From Piezodorus guildinii (taxonomy: Eukaryota > Arthropoda > Insecta > Hemiptera > Pentatomidae), in NCBI GenBank assembly GCA_023052935.1, contig CM041298.1, positions 117,279,977-117,343,976 of the forward strand: 64,000 bases of DNA, in the 5' to 3' direction. The notes beneath the pieces are model-generated. The model worked only from the letters and a program-made list of their open reading frames with translations. It ran no database searches and was not told the DNA's origin. Made by a program: the position numbers and the translations under genes. Positions within the stretch are counted from its first letter, which is position 1. Each line of letters begins with the position of its first letter. Shown in pieces: positions 21,226 to 32,115 of this stretch.

Positions 21226-21894
21226 TCTGGTGCGGGCAACACACGACTTTCACTTACCTCCATTTTTAAAATCAATGAAAGAATTTTCAAATACAGTTAA
21301 AAATACGTGAAAATATTAAGGAATTGATCAAATTGAATTTATATAGAAACATGTGTTTCATTAACAAATCTATTATATTATTATCTATACAAATATTATA
21401 AAGCTGAAGAGTTGTTTGTTTATTTGAAACGCGCTAATCTCAGAAACTACTGGTTCGAAATGAAAAAATTCTTTTTGTGTTGGATAGTCCATTTATCGAG
21501 GAAGGCTATAGGCTATATAACATCACGCTGCGACAAATAGGACCGAAGAATCAGTCGAAAAATCTGGGAAAAAACGGGGAAAATTTGGGAGAAAAAAAAA
21601 ACCTCCCATCCCAATAATTCCAAATGATTTAACTTTTATTTTTAAATAATTTAATTTCCCGTTATTTTATATTTTTCCGTAACAATTAATCACAGAGGTA
21701 AACATTTAAACACGTAGGAATAGATTTACGTCAGGATCGGGTTGCGGAGGAAATCAGTATGTTCTTCTGCCACAAGAAAATAAAACTAAAAATGTCATTT
21801 ACGCGGAAGTACTTTAAAATATATTCTTTTAAAAACTTCTTAATAGCGATCATAATAACAGAAATTGATGCAGACGAAGTCGCTTTAGAATATA

Positions 21895-22443
21895 TCAAAG
21901 AAAAGGTGACATGTACTAAGAAGGTTTAAATTTGGGTGATAAAATTCTGGTTCTGGGAAACGCCGATGATTTGGTACTGCTTGGGAAAGACACGGAAACT
22001 ATACAACTAAATACAGGTGCGTTAATAAAAACCGGTAAAGAAATAGGACTCGAAATAAATACCGAAAATACAAAATAGATGATTTGTAGCAGAGACGGTG
22101 GCGATCATAGTAATATTGATATATTAGGGTATACTTTTGAACGCGTAGAAAAATTTAAGTATTTAGGTTCAATGATAACGAGAAACAGATAAATCCAAGA
22201 GGAAATAAAGTCCTGGTTAAAGGCGGGAAATGCGTGTTATAATTTAATTGTGAAATTACTTAGCTTCTATCTAAAAACTTCAAGGTTAGAATTTATAAAA
22301 CTATTATTCTTCCGACGGTGAATTTGAACGCTTACTTTGAAGGACGGACAACGGCTAAAGGTTTTAGAAAATAAGGTACTAAAATATTTGGTCCGAAGAG
22401 AGATGAGGCTACTGGGGAGTATAGAAGATTACACAACGCGGCA
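21895..22443 (+). pseudogene. RTE-3 ORF2 fragment inside the Helitron
   Basis: Reads GDKILVLGNADDLVLLGKDT (RT motif C, first residue changed from Y/F to N), then GKEIGLEINTENTK, FERVEKFKYLGSMIT, FKVRIYKTIILPTV and ENKVLKYLVRREMRLLGSIE. Stops occur near 22075 and 22188, and there are frame changes. Collinear with 16191-16790 and 10990-11235 but including a more upstream region. Either captured by the Helitron or inserted into it. Confidence 0.8.
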
Positions 22444-22892
22444 ATAGTTATATTAATCTATATTATTATCTATATTGTTAAGTCATGTTTTATTTCAAGA
22501 GTCATTTTTAACTTTAATCGTTATTACCTTGAAGCATATACATTTATAAATTTAAGTAAATTAAAAAAATTACTATTTCTTTTGATTTATTCGAGTATAA
22601 TAATCAGAACTATTATTTTAAGCATAATTAGGACTTTTATTAGCTGCATGTCTATATTTATAAAAGAAAGTACCACTCAATTTTTCGGTATCTAAAAAAT
22701 GACTATGGTTGTGAGGCTAAAATTTTTCCTGGAGGTTCGTCTTACCGCCTAGATGTGCAATAAGGCAGGATTTGAAAATCTTCGCCCAACAAGTGGTTGA
22801 ACAACCTAAACGTAAAATTGTCTTAATCTGATATGTATCAGCAAAGATACAAAGATTTTATAACAAACTATATTTAAGCATATTACTGTTGT

Positions 22893-23125
22893 TATCTATT
22901 CGTTTACGTCACTTTTATACTACTATGGCTAATCGTATGATGACTAATTTTTTCCTCTCCAAGTTTAGTTAGGGTAGAGATGTTTAACGAGTTCATGAAA
23001 TGGCAAAGGCTTGGGACCACCATTTTACGTCCCCTTCGAAGGAGAGCATAACTAAGGTTGTTTTCAACTCCCATTAAAAAATCTTAAGGGCACCTGGCTG
23101 GTCACTACATACAGGTGACCGACCC
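22893..23125 (-). repeat. SINE-B, partial, inside the Helitron
   Basis: Minus-strand SINE-B: TTTACGTCACTTTTATACTA, GGCTAATCG.ATGATG, GGCTTGGGACCACCATTTTA, ending near box B, so the 5' head is lost. Confidence 0.75.
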
Positions 23126-24149
23126 TTTTAAGTATATTGCGTTTCATATCTGTTTCGAGCGAGGTTCCTATGAAAATATATTCAATTGTTATTCATTTTT
23201 TAGAAATTATTTCAATTTTCTAAAAAACTATTAATTTCAAGAACATAATTTCTGAATCCTTAAAAAAATGGGAGTGATTCAGGTGTAAGGTTTTACCGAC
23301 GAATATCATTAATTCACATTTAGGTTACCAACGGTTTGTGACGATAATTTAACATATTAAGTGATTATGGGTATAACCACTTCTACTGGTTTGCTATTTG
23401 GTCAAGATCGGGCTTTAAATTAACAACGGGCTTTAATATAACAAAGAGTAGCTGATAGTTGATATTATAGCCAATCTCACCATAAACGCACATAAATTAA
23501 TACGAAATGCAATATTCGCGAGAAAGCTGCGTGTCACAGCTAGTCTAAAATAATCAGTTAGTTTTATGTTCATTTCATCACTCTCTAATAACTTTTAAAA
23601 GCTTTTGTATGAGATGATATTTTTTCTAAAATCTTTAGCTTTCCAAAGGTATACCATACATGTATATTACTGCTCTTATGTTAAAAACGAAAAATTGCAT
23701 TAAAATAATATTTTTTCTGTTTTCTCCTTTACTTGGGTATCGAATTTATTTAATTTATATATTTACCTGTTTTTTCATCAGTGGTAACAAGATAATATAA
23801 TTATTTTTATAGAATCAACAAAATTAAATATCGGCATTTAAGCCCTGTCAGACCATTTTTATCCAAATAAAACCTACATGATATTAAAGCCCATTAAATT
23901 TTACATCGATATAGCGAGTTTAATCAAAATCGTCGGAACCGTTTTCGAGAAAATCGAAAATAGGTGCAAAATGCATGGTATAAAGTGCCTCTTCTGGTAA
24001 GCTCATTTTGATGAAAAAAGTTTTGTCACGTCTCGGGCGTATAGTTGTCTTAAATATGAAATTTCAGTTTCATAGGACTTACCGTTTCCGCCTGGGAGTT
24101 ACCACACACACACACACACACACACACAACACCACACACAACACACACA

Positions 24150-24198
<49 letters not shown>

Positions 24199-24349
24199 AC
24201 ACACACACACACACACAGACCTTTTTGCGGGACTTGGTTATTTGGACTCAGGCGACCCTAAAACGTGTATTACCGTTGAAAACTGGAATTCTAAAATTTT
24301 CACGATCGCAATACTTCCCCTTACTATATATAGTAAGTGAAAGTAAAAA

Positions 24350-24397
24350 GATTGATGATTAAAACGCTTTAATAGTTTCATATTTATTTAGACAGAG
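24350..24397 (+). repeat. Repeat X left flank of the Jockey-1 insertion
   Basis: Resembles 32234-32289 (AAAGATTRATGATT... to TTTAGACAGAG). Together with 29462-29545 it re-forms a repeat X copy. 24386-24397 is the left 12-bp target duplication ATTTAGACAGAG. Confidence 0.6.
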
Positions 24398-24971
24398 TGA
24401 TATGCAACATGGCCGCTACTAAAGTTTAACTTATGTATCGCTCTGTGATTCTTACCTTGTCATCTCGTTGTTACTGATGTACCAGCCTTCAAAATTTGTG
24501 CTTAGTGAGTTGTTCACCCATTTAACACATTAACAATCGCAAATAGAGAGGTGAGTGCACTTATTTTAATAACGCACGTAATAGACTGAGGGCCGCCTGG
24601 ACTAGATAAGAGGAGGGGATAAATCCCTTCTGTACACCTTATCGTGTTTATAAGGTCTCGGTCAGGACTGTTGACAGCTACGAGTTCGTAAACGAAGACT
24701 TTGTTTATATATTTTTGTTTGCCTTCTCAAAGACTATTTTTTTTTTTCTTCTATAAGACTTTTTTTTAATTTTCCTAGTTCTTATTAATTAATTATGCCC
24801 TTTATTTATTTATTTTTTGTATATATAATTGTAAATATTTTTATTAGTTATATATATTTTTTTTTTTTTTTTTTTGTTCTTTTCTTTGTGTGTTTAGGTA
24901 CATTTTCATTTTATTATTTAGTCGTAAAAGTATAAATACATTTTCTTCTCTATATTTCATATGTTGCTATC
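24398..24971 (+). promoter_or_regulatory. Jockey-1 5' UTR / presumed internal promoter region
   Basis: 574 bases between the left target duplication and ORF1. GC-mixed for the first ~300 bases, then T-rich. Jockey-clade elements are transcribed from an internal promoter at their 5' end; that this region does so is inference. No specific promoter element is claimed. Confidence 0.5.
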
Positions 24972-26631
24972 ATGGATCTCGACATAAATACTTCTTGTGA
25001 CGACTCGGCAGAAGAGACGCCCTTTTCTGAAATAAGTGAGTCAGATTCACAATACTTTCAGAGGACGCGTCACAAAAGACAAAGGAACTCAAATCCCGGA
25101 CTCGGGGATTCGCCAAACAAAAAAAAAAACAAAGCAGCCAAAACTAAGCAGCCATCGAATCAAATGAACTCATCTCCAAAAACCCGCAGTACCACTGCAG
25201 CCAACAAAACTGATCTCACAGAGCCCTCTATATCAGCTGCGCCGTCAACCTCATCGGCCCCAGCTACCTCCGCCACGCGGTCAGCCTCAACTGCACCATC
25301 TACTACTAACAAACCAGTTTCAGGGAACTCCTCAACAGTATCAGGACCTCAAGGGTTTTCTGACCCAGAGCCACCTCCAATCTTCGTCAGTAACATCAAT
25401 AATTTCATGTTATTCGGCCAAGAAATCGCCAAATTAATCGGGCAGACAAATTTTAGATGTTACTCCCGACTAAATGACATAAAAATCAACACAAACTCGA
25501 AAGAAAACTATAAAAAACTTGTAACTTATCTCACCTCCAAAAACTATGACTTCCACTGCTACCAATTGAGGCAGGAAAAAACATACAGGGTGGTCTTGAG
25601 GGGACTTCACTCAACAACTCCCACCGATGCAATTAAAAAAGGTCTGGAAAGAGATAGGACACTACGTGAGACATATTTCTTGCGTCTTACACCCATCCGA
25701 AAAATACCCACTTCCATTATTTTTTGTCGATTTGGAGCCAGCTCAGAATAATCCGGATATATTCCAAGTGACAAGACTGTTATATTCTGTTATCCGTTTT
25801 GAGCAGCCAAGGCAAAAAACAATAATAGTGCAGTGTGCAAAGTGTCAAAACTTGGGGCACACCAAGTCATATTGTTTCCATCAGGCTCGCTGCGTAAAAT
25901 GCGCCGGTGCCCACCCCTCAGACGCCTGTCAGAAAACACCAAGTGAGCCGGCGAAATGTGCTCTTTGTGGTGGAGCACACCCTGCAAGCTACAAAGGTTG
26001 CGAGGTCTACAAAAATATCTTCAGGCAAAGAATGCTTAATCTACCTTCAAGAAGCGCAGAACAGACGAGTATCACTCAGGTTCCTGTGGACGACTCGGCG
26101 AATTTCCCCGAACTTAAACAGAACCAAGCACACGACGCTCACCAACCTACACCTCTAAACAAGGTTCAAACCCCTTCAGCTCCGAAGAAATCATTCTCCG
26201 ACACCATCACTAAGAAACCACAGCCCAGACGTCAGGCGCCTCCGAAATCCCATCCCAGATCCCAGAACTCCCAATCTCAACCTGAAGCACAGAACCAACC
26301 AATTCCTTCCCATCACTTACCATTACGGGTCAAATTACCACCAGAACAGCCACAACAAGCTCCATCCCGCCCTATCGTACATGAAATGAAACCAAATCCC
26401 CCTCCTCAGTCTTCACTGAATGAAATTCCTCGTACCCCACGACGGGTACAGCCCACAAATACAAATTATACTCCACAAGCTACTGAAATACATCCCTTTC
26501 CTAATCCGAATGAACATGACATATATTCCATCTTAAACTCCTTCCTCCTCAGCCTTCAAGAAACCATTAGACCTCTCATCTCCCTACTCAATAGACTCCT
26601 CACCGAAATCCCATTCAATCTCTCACGATGA
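24972..26631 (+). CDS. Jockey-1 ORF1, gag-like nucleic-acid-binding protein (one frameshift)
   Basis: The ORF opens at ATG 24972. The N-terminal ~130 residues are Ser/Thr/Pro/Ala-rich and low complexity. Residues ~135-245 (FVSNINNFMLF, FRCYSRLNDIKINT, NYDFHCYQLRQEKTYRVVLR) match the PRE_C2HC region found ahead of zinc knuckles in arthropod Jockey gag proteins. A 1-nt indel in 25697-25712, around CGAAAAATACCC, moves the frame; the true continuation YPLPLFFVDLEP is in the +1 frame. Three CCHC-type knuckles follow: CAKCQNLGHTKSYC (25833-25874), CVKCAGAHPSDAC and CALCGGAHPASYKGC. The C-terminus is Pro/Gln-rich. Such proteins bind element RNA in ribonucleoprotein particles. The frame-one-only reading ends at 25751. 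The ORF ends at TGA 26629-26631, overlapping the ORF2 start by 4 nt. Confidence 0.9.
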
Positions 26632-29323
26632 GTGTAAAGCCCCTTGCCATCATTCTGTGGAATGCTAATGGCTTGCATAACCACCGTGATGAATTGGACT
26701 TATTTTTACATGACAACAACATAGACATAGCATTACTGACTGAAACGCACTTCACACAACGGTCACGTTTTTACATACGGGACTACTTTACTTACAGATC
26801 AGACCACCCAGACAACACTGCACATGCTGGTTCTTGCATTCTAATCCATAAATCCATACCCCATTCCCTAGTTCCTTCTACTCCCACTGACGCTATACAA
26901 TCAACCTCTGTAATCATTTCAACTCGTCCTTTCCAAATAACTCTGTCAGCTGTATACTGTCCACCTGGCAACTCCATTTCCTATAGCCATCTTAATTCCT
27001 TCTTCCAATCTCTTGGACCCCGCTTCATTGCTGGAGGAGACTTCAACGCTAAACACCAACGGTGGGGTTGTCGAACATCCAATACCCGTGGTAATATCCT
27101 CTCTAGCGTCTCAACCTCAAATAGTTATTCTATCCTTTCGCCCATGACTCCCACTTACTGGCCAACATCCTCCAAAAAACGTCCCGACATCCTGGATATA
27201 TTTGTCTCATCTCAATTTCCCACCTCCCAAGCAATAGTCAAGTCCTTAAATGAACTCTCATCTGACCACAGTCCAGTTCTGCTCTCCTTGCATTCGAGTT
27301 TTGTCCCTAAACCTTCACCTCCTAAATTAATAAATGGACGAGTAAAGTGGGACAGATTTCGATCGGACTTGGACTCCAAAATGGACTTAAAACTCCCACT
27401 AAAAACTAAACACGATATCGACAGAGCCATAGAAAAACTGACTGACTCAATAGCTAGCAGTATATACGATAACACAACAACCACCAATATTAACATCTCT
27501 CAACAAACTAATCTGCCACAGCACATTCGTACCTTAATAAGAGAAAAGCGCCGAGCAAGATCAAAGTGGCATAGGACTAGGTACCCTGCAGACAAAACTT
27601 ATTATACCCAACTGACTAACAAACTGAAATCTGAAATTAGGACATTTAAAATTCAAAACTTACTTAACATGACTGAAAACCTTAGTACTACCGACAAATC
27701 ACTGTGGAGGACCACTAAGAAGCTCCTAAATTTTAAAGATTTTAATCATCCCCTCCTTACTGAATCCCAATCCTGGACTAGATCTGAAGAAGAAAAGTCC
27801 CAGATATTCGCACAGCATCTCTTTAAAATTTACAATCCGCATCCCGATATCCTTAATCCCAATCACCTCGAATGTATTGAAGCAGAGCTGGATATTCCCC
27901 TCCAGATGGCTCTTCCTCCTAAAGCATTCCATCCTTCTGAAATATCAAACATAATCCAAAGATTACCTTCCCGGAAAGCACCTGGACATGATCTTATTAC
28001 TGCCCATATCCTAAAACAACTTCCGAGAAAAGCCATCCTACTCCTCACCTACATCTACAACTCCATACTCCGTACGACATACTTTCCTAATCCTTGGAAA
28101 TTATCCATCGTTAAAATGATACCTAAACCCAAAAAGCCGCTAGAACTTCCCTCTTCCTACCGTCCTATCTCTCTTTTACCTATAATGGGTAAAATTCTGG
28201 AAAGACTCATCCTTAAACGCCTATACCCAATCCTAGAATTAAACCACATAATCCCAAACCACCAGTTTGGATTCCGAACATCCCACTCCACTATCCAGCA
28301 ATGCCATCGTGTGGTGGATGTTGTCTCGTCTACATTGGAGCGCGGATTGTACTGCACGGGAGTCTTTCTCGACGTGGAACAGGCCTTTGACCGAGTCTGG
28401 CACCCGGGACTGCTTTACAAACTCCGTAAATTCCTGCCTCCTACTTACTTCCTCATTATCCAGTCCTACCTTTCTGACAGATCCTTCAGAATCAACAACA
28501 ATAGTTCCTATTCAACAATTTTTACCCAGTCTGCTGGTGTTCCTCAAGGCAGTATCCTAGGACCCATTCTTTATACAGTTTATACAGCTGATATCCCATC
28601 ACATCCTAATACTATCCTTTCTACTTATGCAGATGATACTTGTGTATTATCAGTCAATAATGATCCCACTGTTGCCTCTCAAAATCTCCAATCCCATATC
28701 AGAGACCTTGAGGTATGGTGTCAGAATTGGAGAATTAAAATAAATTCCAACAAATCCCACCAAATTACCTTCACCCTACGTCGTAAACCTATGACATCCT
28801 GCCCTACAGTATCCTTTAATAACATTCCGCTCGTTCCAGTTGAACAGATCCGCTACCTAGGGCTTCTACTTGACAAACGTTTAACATGGAATCCGCACAC
28901 TAGACTGAAACGACAAGAAACTGCTCGCCGCTTTCGGTTACTTCAACACTTACTAGACAAACGCTCTAACCTTTCACTTGACTACAAAAGACTCATCTAC
29001 ATGACCATCATAAGACCTATCTGGACTTACGGATTGAGCTATGGGGCTCCACTAAACCATCAAATTCTTCCCGTATCCAATCCTTACAATCCAAAATCCT
29101 GAGAAAAATCCTAAACGCTCCTTATTTTGTCACGAATAAGCTTATCCATAAAGACCTTAATATTCCCTTTGTAGCTGATTTGGCCCGAACCAGGTATCAA
29201 TCCTTCCATGACAAACTCCAATCCCACTCTAACCCACTAGTTTCAATCCTTGCTTCCTCTTCAATTCCCGACAATCCTCCGAGGCGTCTGAAAAGAAGAG
29301 GGCCTCGAGACCTTCTTGTTTAG
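26628..29323 (+). CDS. Jockey-1 ORF2, endonuclease and reverse transcriptase (one frameshift)
   Basis: Starts at ATG 26628 within ATGA, so the ORF1 stop and ORF2 start overlap. Endonuclease (EEP) domain, residues ~1-225: ILWNANGL, LLTETHF, GGDFNAKH, RPDILDIFV and SSDHSPVLLSL carry the expected catalytic N, E, D/N and H positions. Reverse transcriptase, residues ~440-720: SYRPISLLPIMGKILERLI, FGFRTSHST, GVFLDVEQAFDRVW, SAGVPQGSILGP and the catalytic STYADDT (YADD at residues 667-670). The C-terminal region has IRPIWTYG. A 1-nt deletion near 29032-29035 relative to other copies shifts the frame, giving an early stop at 29100-29102. Without it the frame runs to TAG 29321-29323 (about 898 codons). 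The loss affects only the final ~97 residues, downstream of both catalytic domains. Confidence 0.95.
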
Positions 29324-29461
29324 ATTAATTACTAGAGTGCTGCCAATGGGCAGTTTCTCTTCAGGTTTTTCATGTACACTATCTTTAATCAGCACATTTA
29401 CTTGATGTATTCCTATACAGTTGTAAATTTCAATAAAATATAAAAAACAAAAAAAAAAAAA
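29324..29461 (+). terminator. Jockey-1 3' UTR with polyadenylation signal and A tail
   Basis: Short 3' UTR containing GTGCTGCCAATGGGCAG, shared by all Jockey-1 copies, CAGTTGTAAATTTCAATAAA (AATAAA near 29432) and an A-rich tail at 29437-29462. Confidence 0.8.
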
Positions 29462-29545
29462 ATTTAGACAGAGGTGGACTCATTTTGGTCTGCAAACCCA
29501 CAAACATATTTTGTCGTCATGGGTCCTTGTTTTATCATTTGTATA
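29462..29545 (+). repeat. Repeat X, right flank of Jockey-1
   Basis: AGGTGGACTCATTTTGGTCT, GCAAACCCAC and GGGTCCTTGTTTTATCATTT match 32288-32360 almost base for base. 29462-29473 is the right target duplication. Confidence 0.8.
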
Positions 29546-30589
29546 TTACTATATTATTATTTGTAGGTAAATTACTAGTCTTTTGAGATGAAAAGTCAGT
29601 AAATAAATAAAAACTAGTCATATTTTTTCGAACAAAAAAGAAAATTAAAATAAAAAAAGGACTACTAGGCTTATCATGTAAATAAGAACTGTTTGTTTGG
29701 GATTGATTTTTTTTTTCATATTGTTCCACTTCTTCGAAAAAATATCCTGTATATTGAGGATTATAAAAGACATTTTCTGAAAAAAAAAAAAAATGCGTGA
29801 TTGACATCTTTCGAAATGGTTAAAAAAATACACATTTTGATTTTATTTCTTTCATTAAAATCGGCTTTTGGTTTAATATTCATAATCATATCATTTTTTT
29901 ATGTCTTTGACTCCTAAGAATCAGAGAAAAAATCGTTTATAATAGTATTTTATTTAGCAAATTTTTACAAGAATTTGTCTTTCACAAATAAAATGTATCC
30001 TGCTCCATTTTATTCAAGTGTTAAATATGTTTTAAAAAAAAAAAGAATTATTATTAGAAACAGATAATGTAAAAAAAAAAGAAGGTAAATTAAAAAGTAC
30101 CGAAAGTAAGCATACAAATAATGTTTAAAGATATTTTTAGAAGTTTTCCTTGAAGGTTTTTTTTTAGATGTCCAGCGTTAGGTAAGACACCTTGAGCTCT
30201 AAAAGGGATTAAATATAACAGTGTGAGTCAGCGCTGACTTGCTATTTCCGCGAGGAAATTTCCCCTAACTTTTCTTTTGTTCTTACAGCTTAATTTAATT
30301 TCGGATAGGGGTGGGGGATTAGATCCTTTTTTTCTTCACGCTTCTGGAGAATAAAACCTCTTTATAGCAAGAAACCTGAGAAATAAACGGGGAAAAAATA
30401 TCGAAACAAACTTCCCTTTCTGGAATAATTTGTATTTTTTTAAAGATATTAGGCACCTTTTCTCCCCAAATATGAAAGTTTTCGAATCCACGCGTACAGC
30501 GGAAATTCTCGTTTTAGCATTCTCTGAATTCGTAAAAGGAAGATACGAAAAATCGGAACTCTATGTATATGTAAAATGGCAAGTATAAC
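29546..30589. other. Unassigned AT-rich stretch
   Basis: Many A and T runs; two short minus-strand ORFs without recognisable domains. A polypyrimidine tract ending TTCTTTTGTTCTTACAG (about 30274-30290) looks like a 3' splice acceptor, but no exon could be supported after it. Confidence 0.4.
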
Positions 30590-30966
30590 TCAAAAGGAAA
30601 CAGAAACTTCGTAATATGCATCTTTTAAAATGTCTTAGTAAAAGCCCTGACGATTTTGATCAAACTTGCCATAGTTATGTAAAATTGATAAACATTAATT
30701 AAGCTTTGGTGTTGTAATAAGAAAAAAGAGGTAATGGTAACGAGATTGTCTAAGATATTTTATACTTTCCAGTTTCGGTTTTTAACGGAACTAAGCGTTC
30801 CCTAAGTCCAAATAACCAAGTCTGTGTGTGTGCGTGCGTTGTAAGTGGAAGACAAAAAAAGTCGTCCGAAATTTTTAAAAATTTATTTAGGACGATCAAA
30901 AGACCAAAATCTTACAGCAACTATTTCTCAAAAACGTCTCTAACGATTTTGATTAAACTTTAAATG
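30590..30966 (-). mobile_element. TH repeat, old and rearranged
   Basis: GAACTAAGCGTTCCCTAAGTCCAAATAACCAAG plus a GT tract (30824-30834) is the TH tail region. AACGATTTTGATTAAACTT (30949-30967) and a similar segment at 30655-30670 are TH body. The hairpin end is lost. Confidence 0.6.
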
Positions 30967-32115
30967 TTTATTGAGATATATTACAATTTGTTTCAAAATG
31001 AACATTAGTAGTAGTGGTATGAGACCTCATTCATGCAATATTTACAGGAAACAATCATAAAGTAAAATTACATAAAAATTAATAAATTCATAAAAATACA
31101 AAAAATAACAATAAAACAATAACCTTTTATTGAAATAAACACTAAGTTGACAGATAAATGAATATCATACATACAATCATAACTATATACAATATTTACA
31201 GTCTGCTAAACGACTCCGGACCGGGATTTTCGCTCTACTTGTGGAGGGAAAAGAAGAATCTAAGAGATCTCAGCGCCTTTCTCTCACCCGTGTCTCTCAT
31301 ATCCCTATTACAATGGAGGCTGAGTAAGAGCGCAATAACTACAAACACACATTACATGAGAGGAGGATCTGACCAGTGACAGAACTCTAGTATAAATATT
31401 TAATAGAATTTCGCAGGGCCACTGTCATTATATCTTCGAGGTTGATGGTAAGGGTGGGTGGAGCTGGAGAGGGATGGGATTAGAGGATTAGGATGATGAA
31501 GAAGGTTCTAATGGAACTTGGAAAATTTGGATGGTACCAGGTCTAAAATGAATGGAATATTAAGGACGTGTTGTATGGTATAGCTGGTAACGTAATAAGG
31601 AGCATTAACTATTGTTCGGAGGTGTTAGAATATTTAGCTGTCCCCGCAGTTCAAGTCCGTAAGTCCATATAGGTTTCAGTACTGTCTTGTATATTAGTAA
31701 TTTGTTGTCAACAATAAGATGAGATTTTCTGTTTAGTAGTCTGTATAACTGGCCGAATCTGAGTTCTTTTCTTTCAAGTTGTGTATGTGGGTTTCACGTC
31801 AGTCAGAAGGGTGAAAATGACGCGCTTTCGTTCAGCTTAATACGCCACTTCGGCAAGGGAAAGGTGCCTTAGGAAATCCAGTGATACTGCCTCAGGATCA
31901 GGATTGGATAATAGAATGGCGGTGTCATCTGCAAATGTTGCCAGAAAGGTATCGAGATCGGTAGAGATATCGGCGGTGTAGATGATGTAGAGGACGGGTC
32001 CCAAGACGGTGCCTTGAGGAATACCTGCCTCAACCTATATTGTTTGGAAAATTCTGAACCACAGCAAAATCGGAAGGAGCGGTTTAATAGTTCGATTAGG
32101 ATCGAAGGGCTATGT
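30967..32115 (-). pseudogene. Jockey-2 ORF2 3' fragment with 3' UTR
   Basis: Minus strand. The 3' terminus TGTAATATATCTCAATAAA is at 30968-30992 and the 3' UTR extends to about 31400. The coding remnant upward includes the C-terminal block near 31640-31690 (complement of CCTATATGGACTTACGGACT) and the RT boxes: GIPQGTVLGPVLY near 32030-31990 and a FADD motif near 31935 (LATFADDTAILLS), across frameshifts. It therefore reaches further 5' than the other Jockey-2 copies but stops within the RT domain. Confidence 0.85.

Larger units (their letters stand above)
21384..23543 (+). mobile_element. Helitron, non-autonomous, 2.16 kb
   Basis: 5' end TCTATACAAATATTATAAAG after an A at 21383. 3' end CACAGCTAG, followed by T at 23544. 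Just upstream is a short hairpin with stem AGCTG/CAGCT (23525-23541). The insertion is exactly between A and T of the host TH repeat with no duplication, as established for Helitrons. The 5' block GCGCTAATCTCAGAAACTAC, TTGTGTTGGATAGTCCATTT is typical of arthropod Helitrons. No Rep/helicase ORF. It carries an RTE-3 fragment and a SINE-B. Confidence 0.9.
21226..24349 (+). mobile_element. TH repeat (copy F), split by a Helitron
   Basis: Head TCTGGTGCGGGCAACACACG at 21226; continues to 21383; resumes at 23544 and ends with the palindrome CTTACTATATATAGTAAG at 24319-24336. The CA tract here is expanded to about 115 bases (24104-24218). Removing the Helitron rejoins the TATTA/TCTAAAATAATC context seen in other copies. 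Confidence 0.9.
24398..29461 (+). mobile_element. Jockey-1, near-complete non-LTR retrotransposon, 5.06 kb
   Basis: 5' UTR, ORF1 with zinc knuckles, ORF2 with endonuclease and RT, short 3' UTR with AATAAA and an A-rich tail. Flanked by a perfect 12-bp duplication ATTTAGACAGAG (24386-24397 and 29462-29473; the first A on the right may belong to the tail). Each ORF is broken by a single-nucleotide indel. It is the master type for fragments at 12217, 47881, 58100 and 58951. Inserted into repeat X. Confidence 0.9.

Noticed and set aside
24008..24340. 110-codon ORF with His-Thr repeats
   Set aside because: It reads through the TH repeat's CA microsatellite; equivalent frames in other TH copies (7236-7487, 49638-49841, 45101-45343) are unlike each other beyond the DNA similarity and show no coding constraint.
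25790..25987. ORFs antisense to Jockey-1 (also 26792, 27212, 27726, 27863, 28157)
   Set aside because: Shadows of ORF1/ORF2 on the opposite strand.
30274..30300. 3' splice site of a host exon
   Set aside because: Good polypyrimidine tract and CAG, but no open frame, donor or homologous exon was found on either side.
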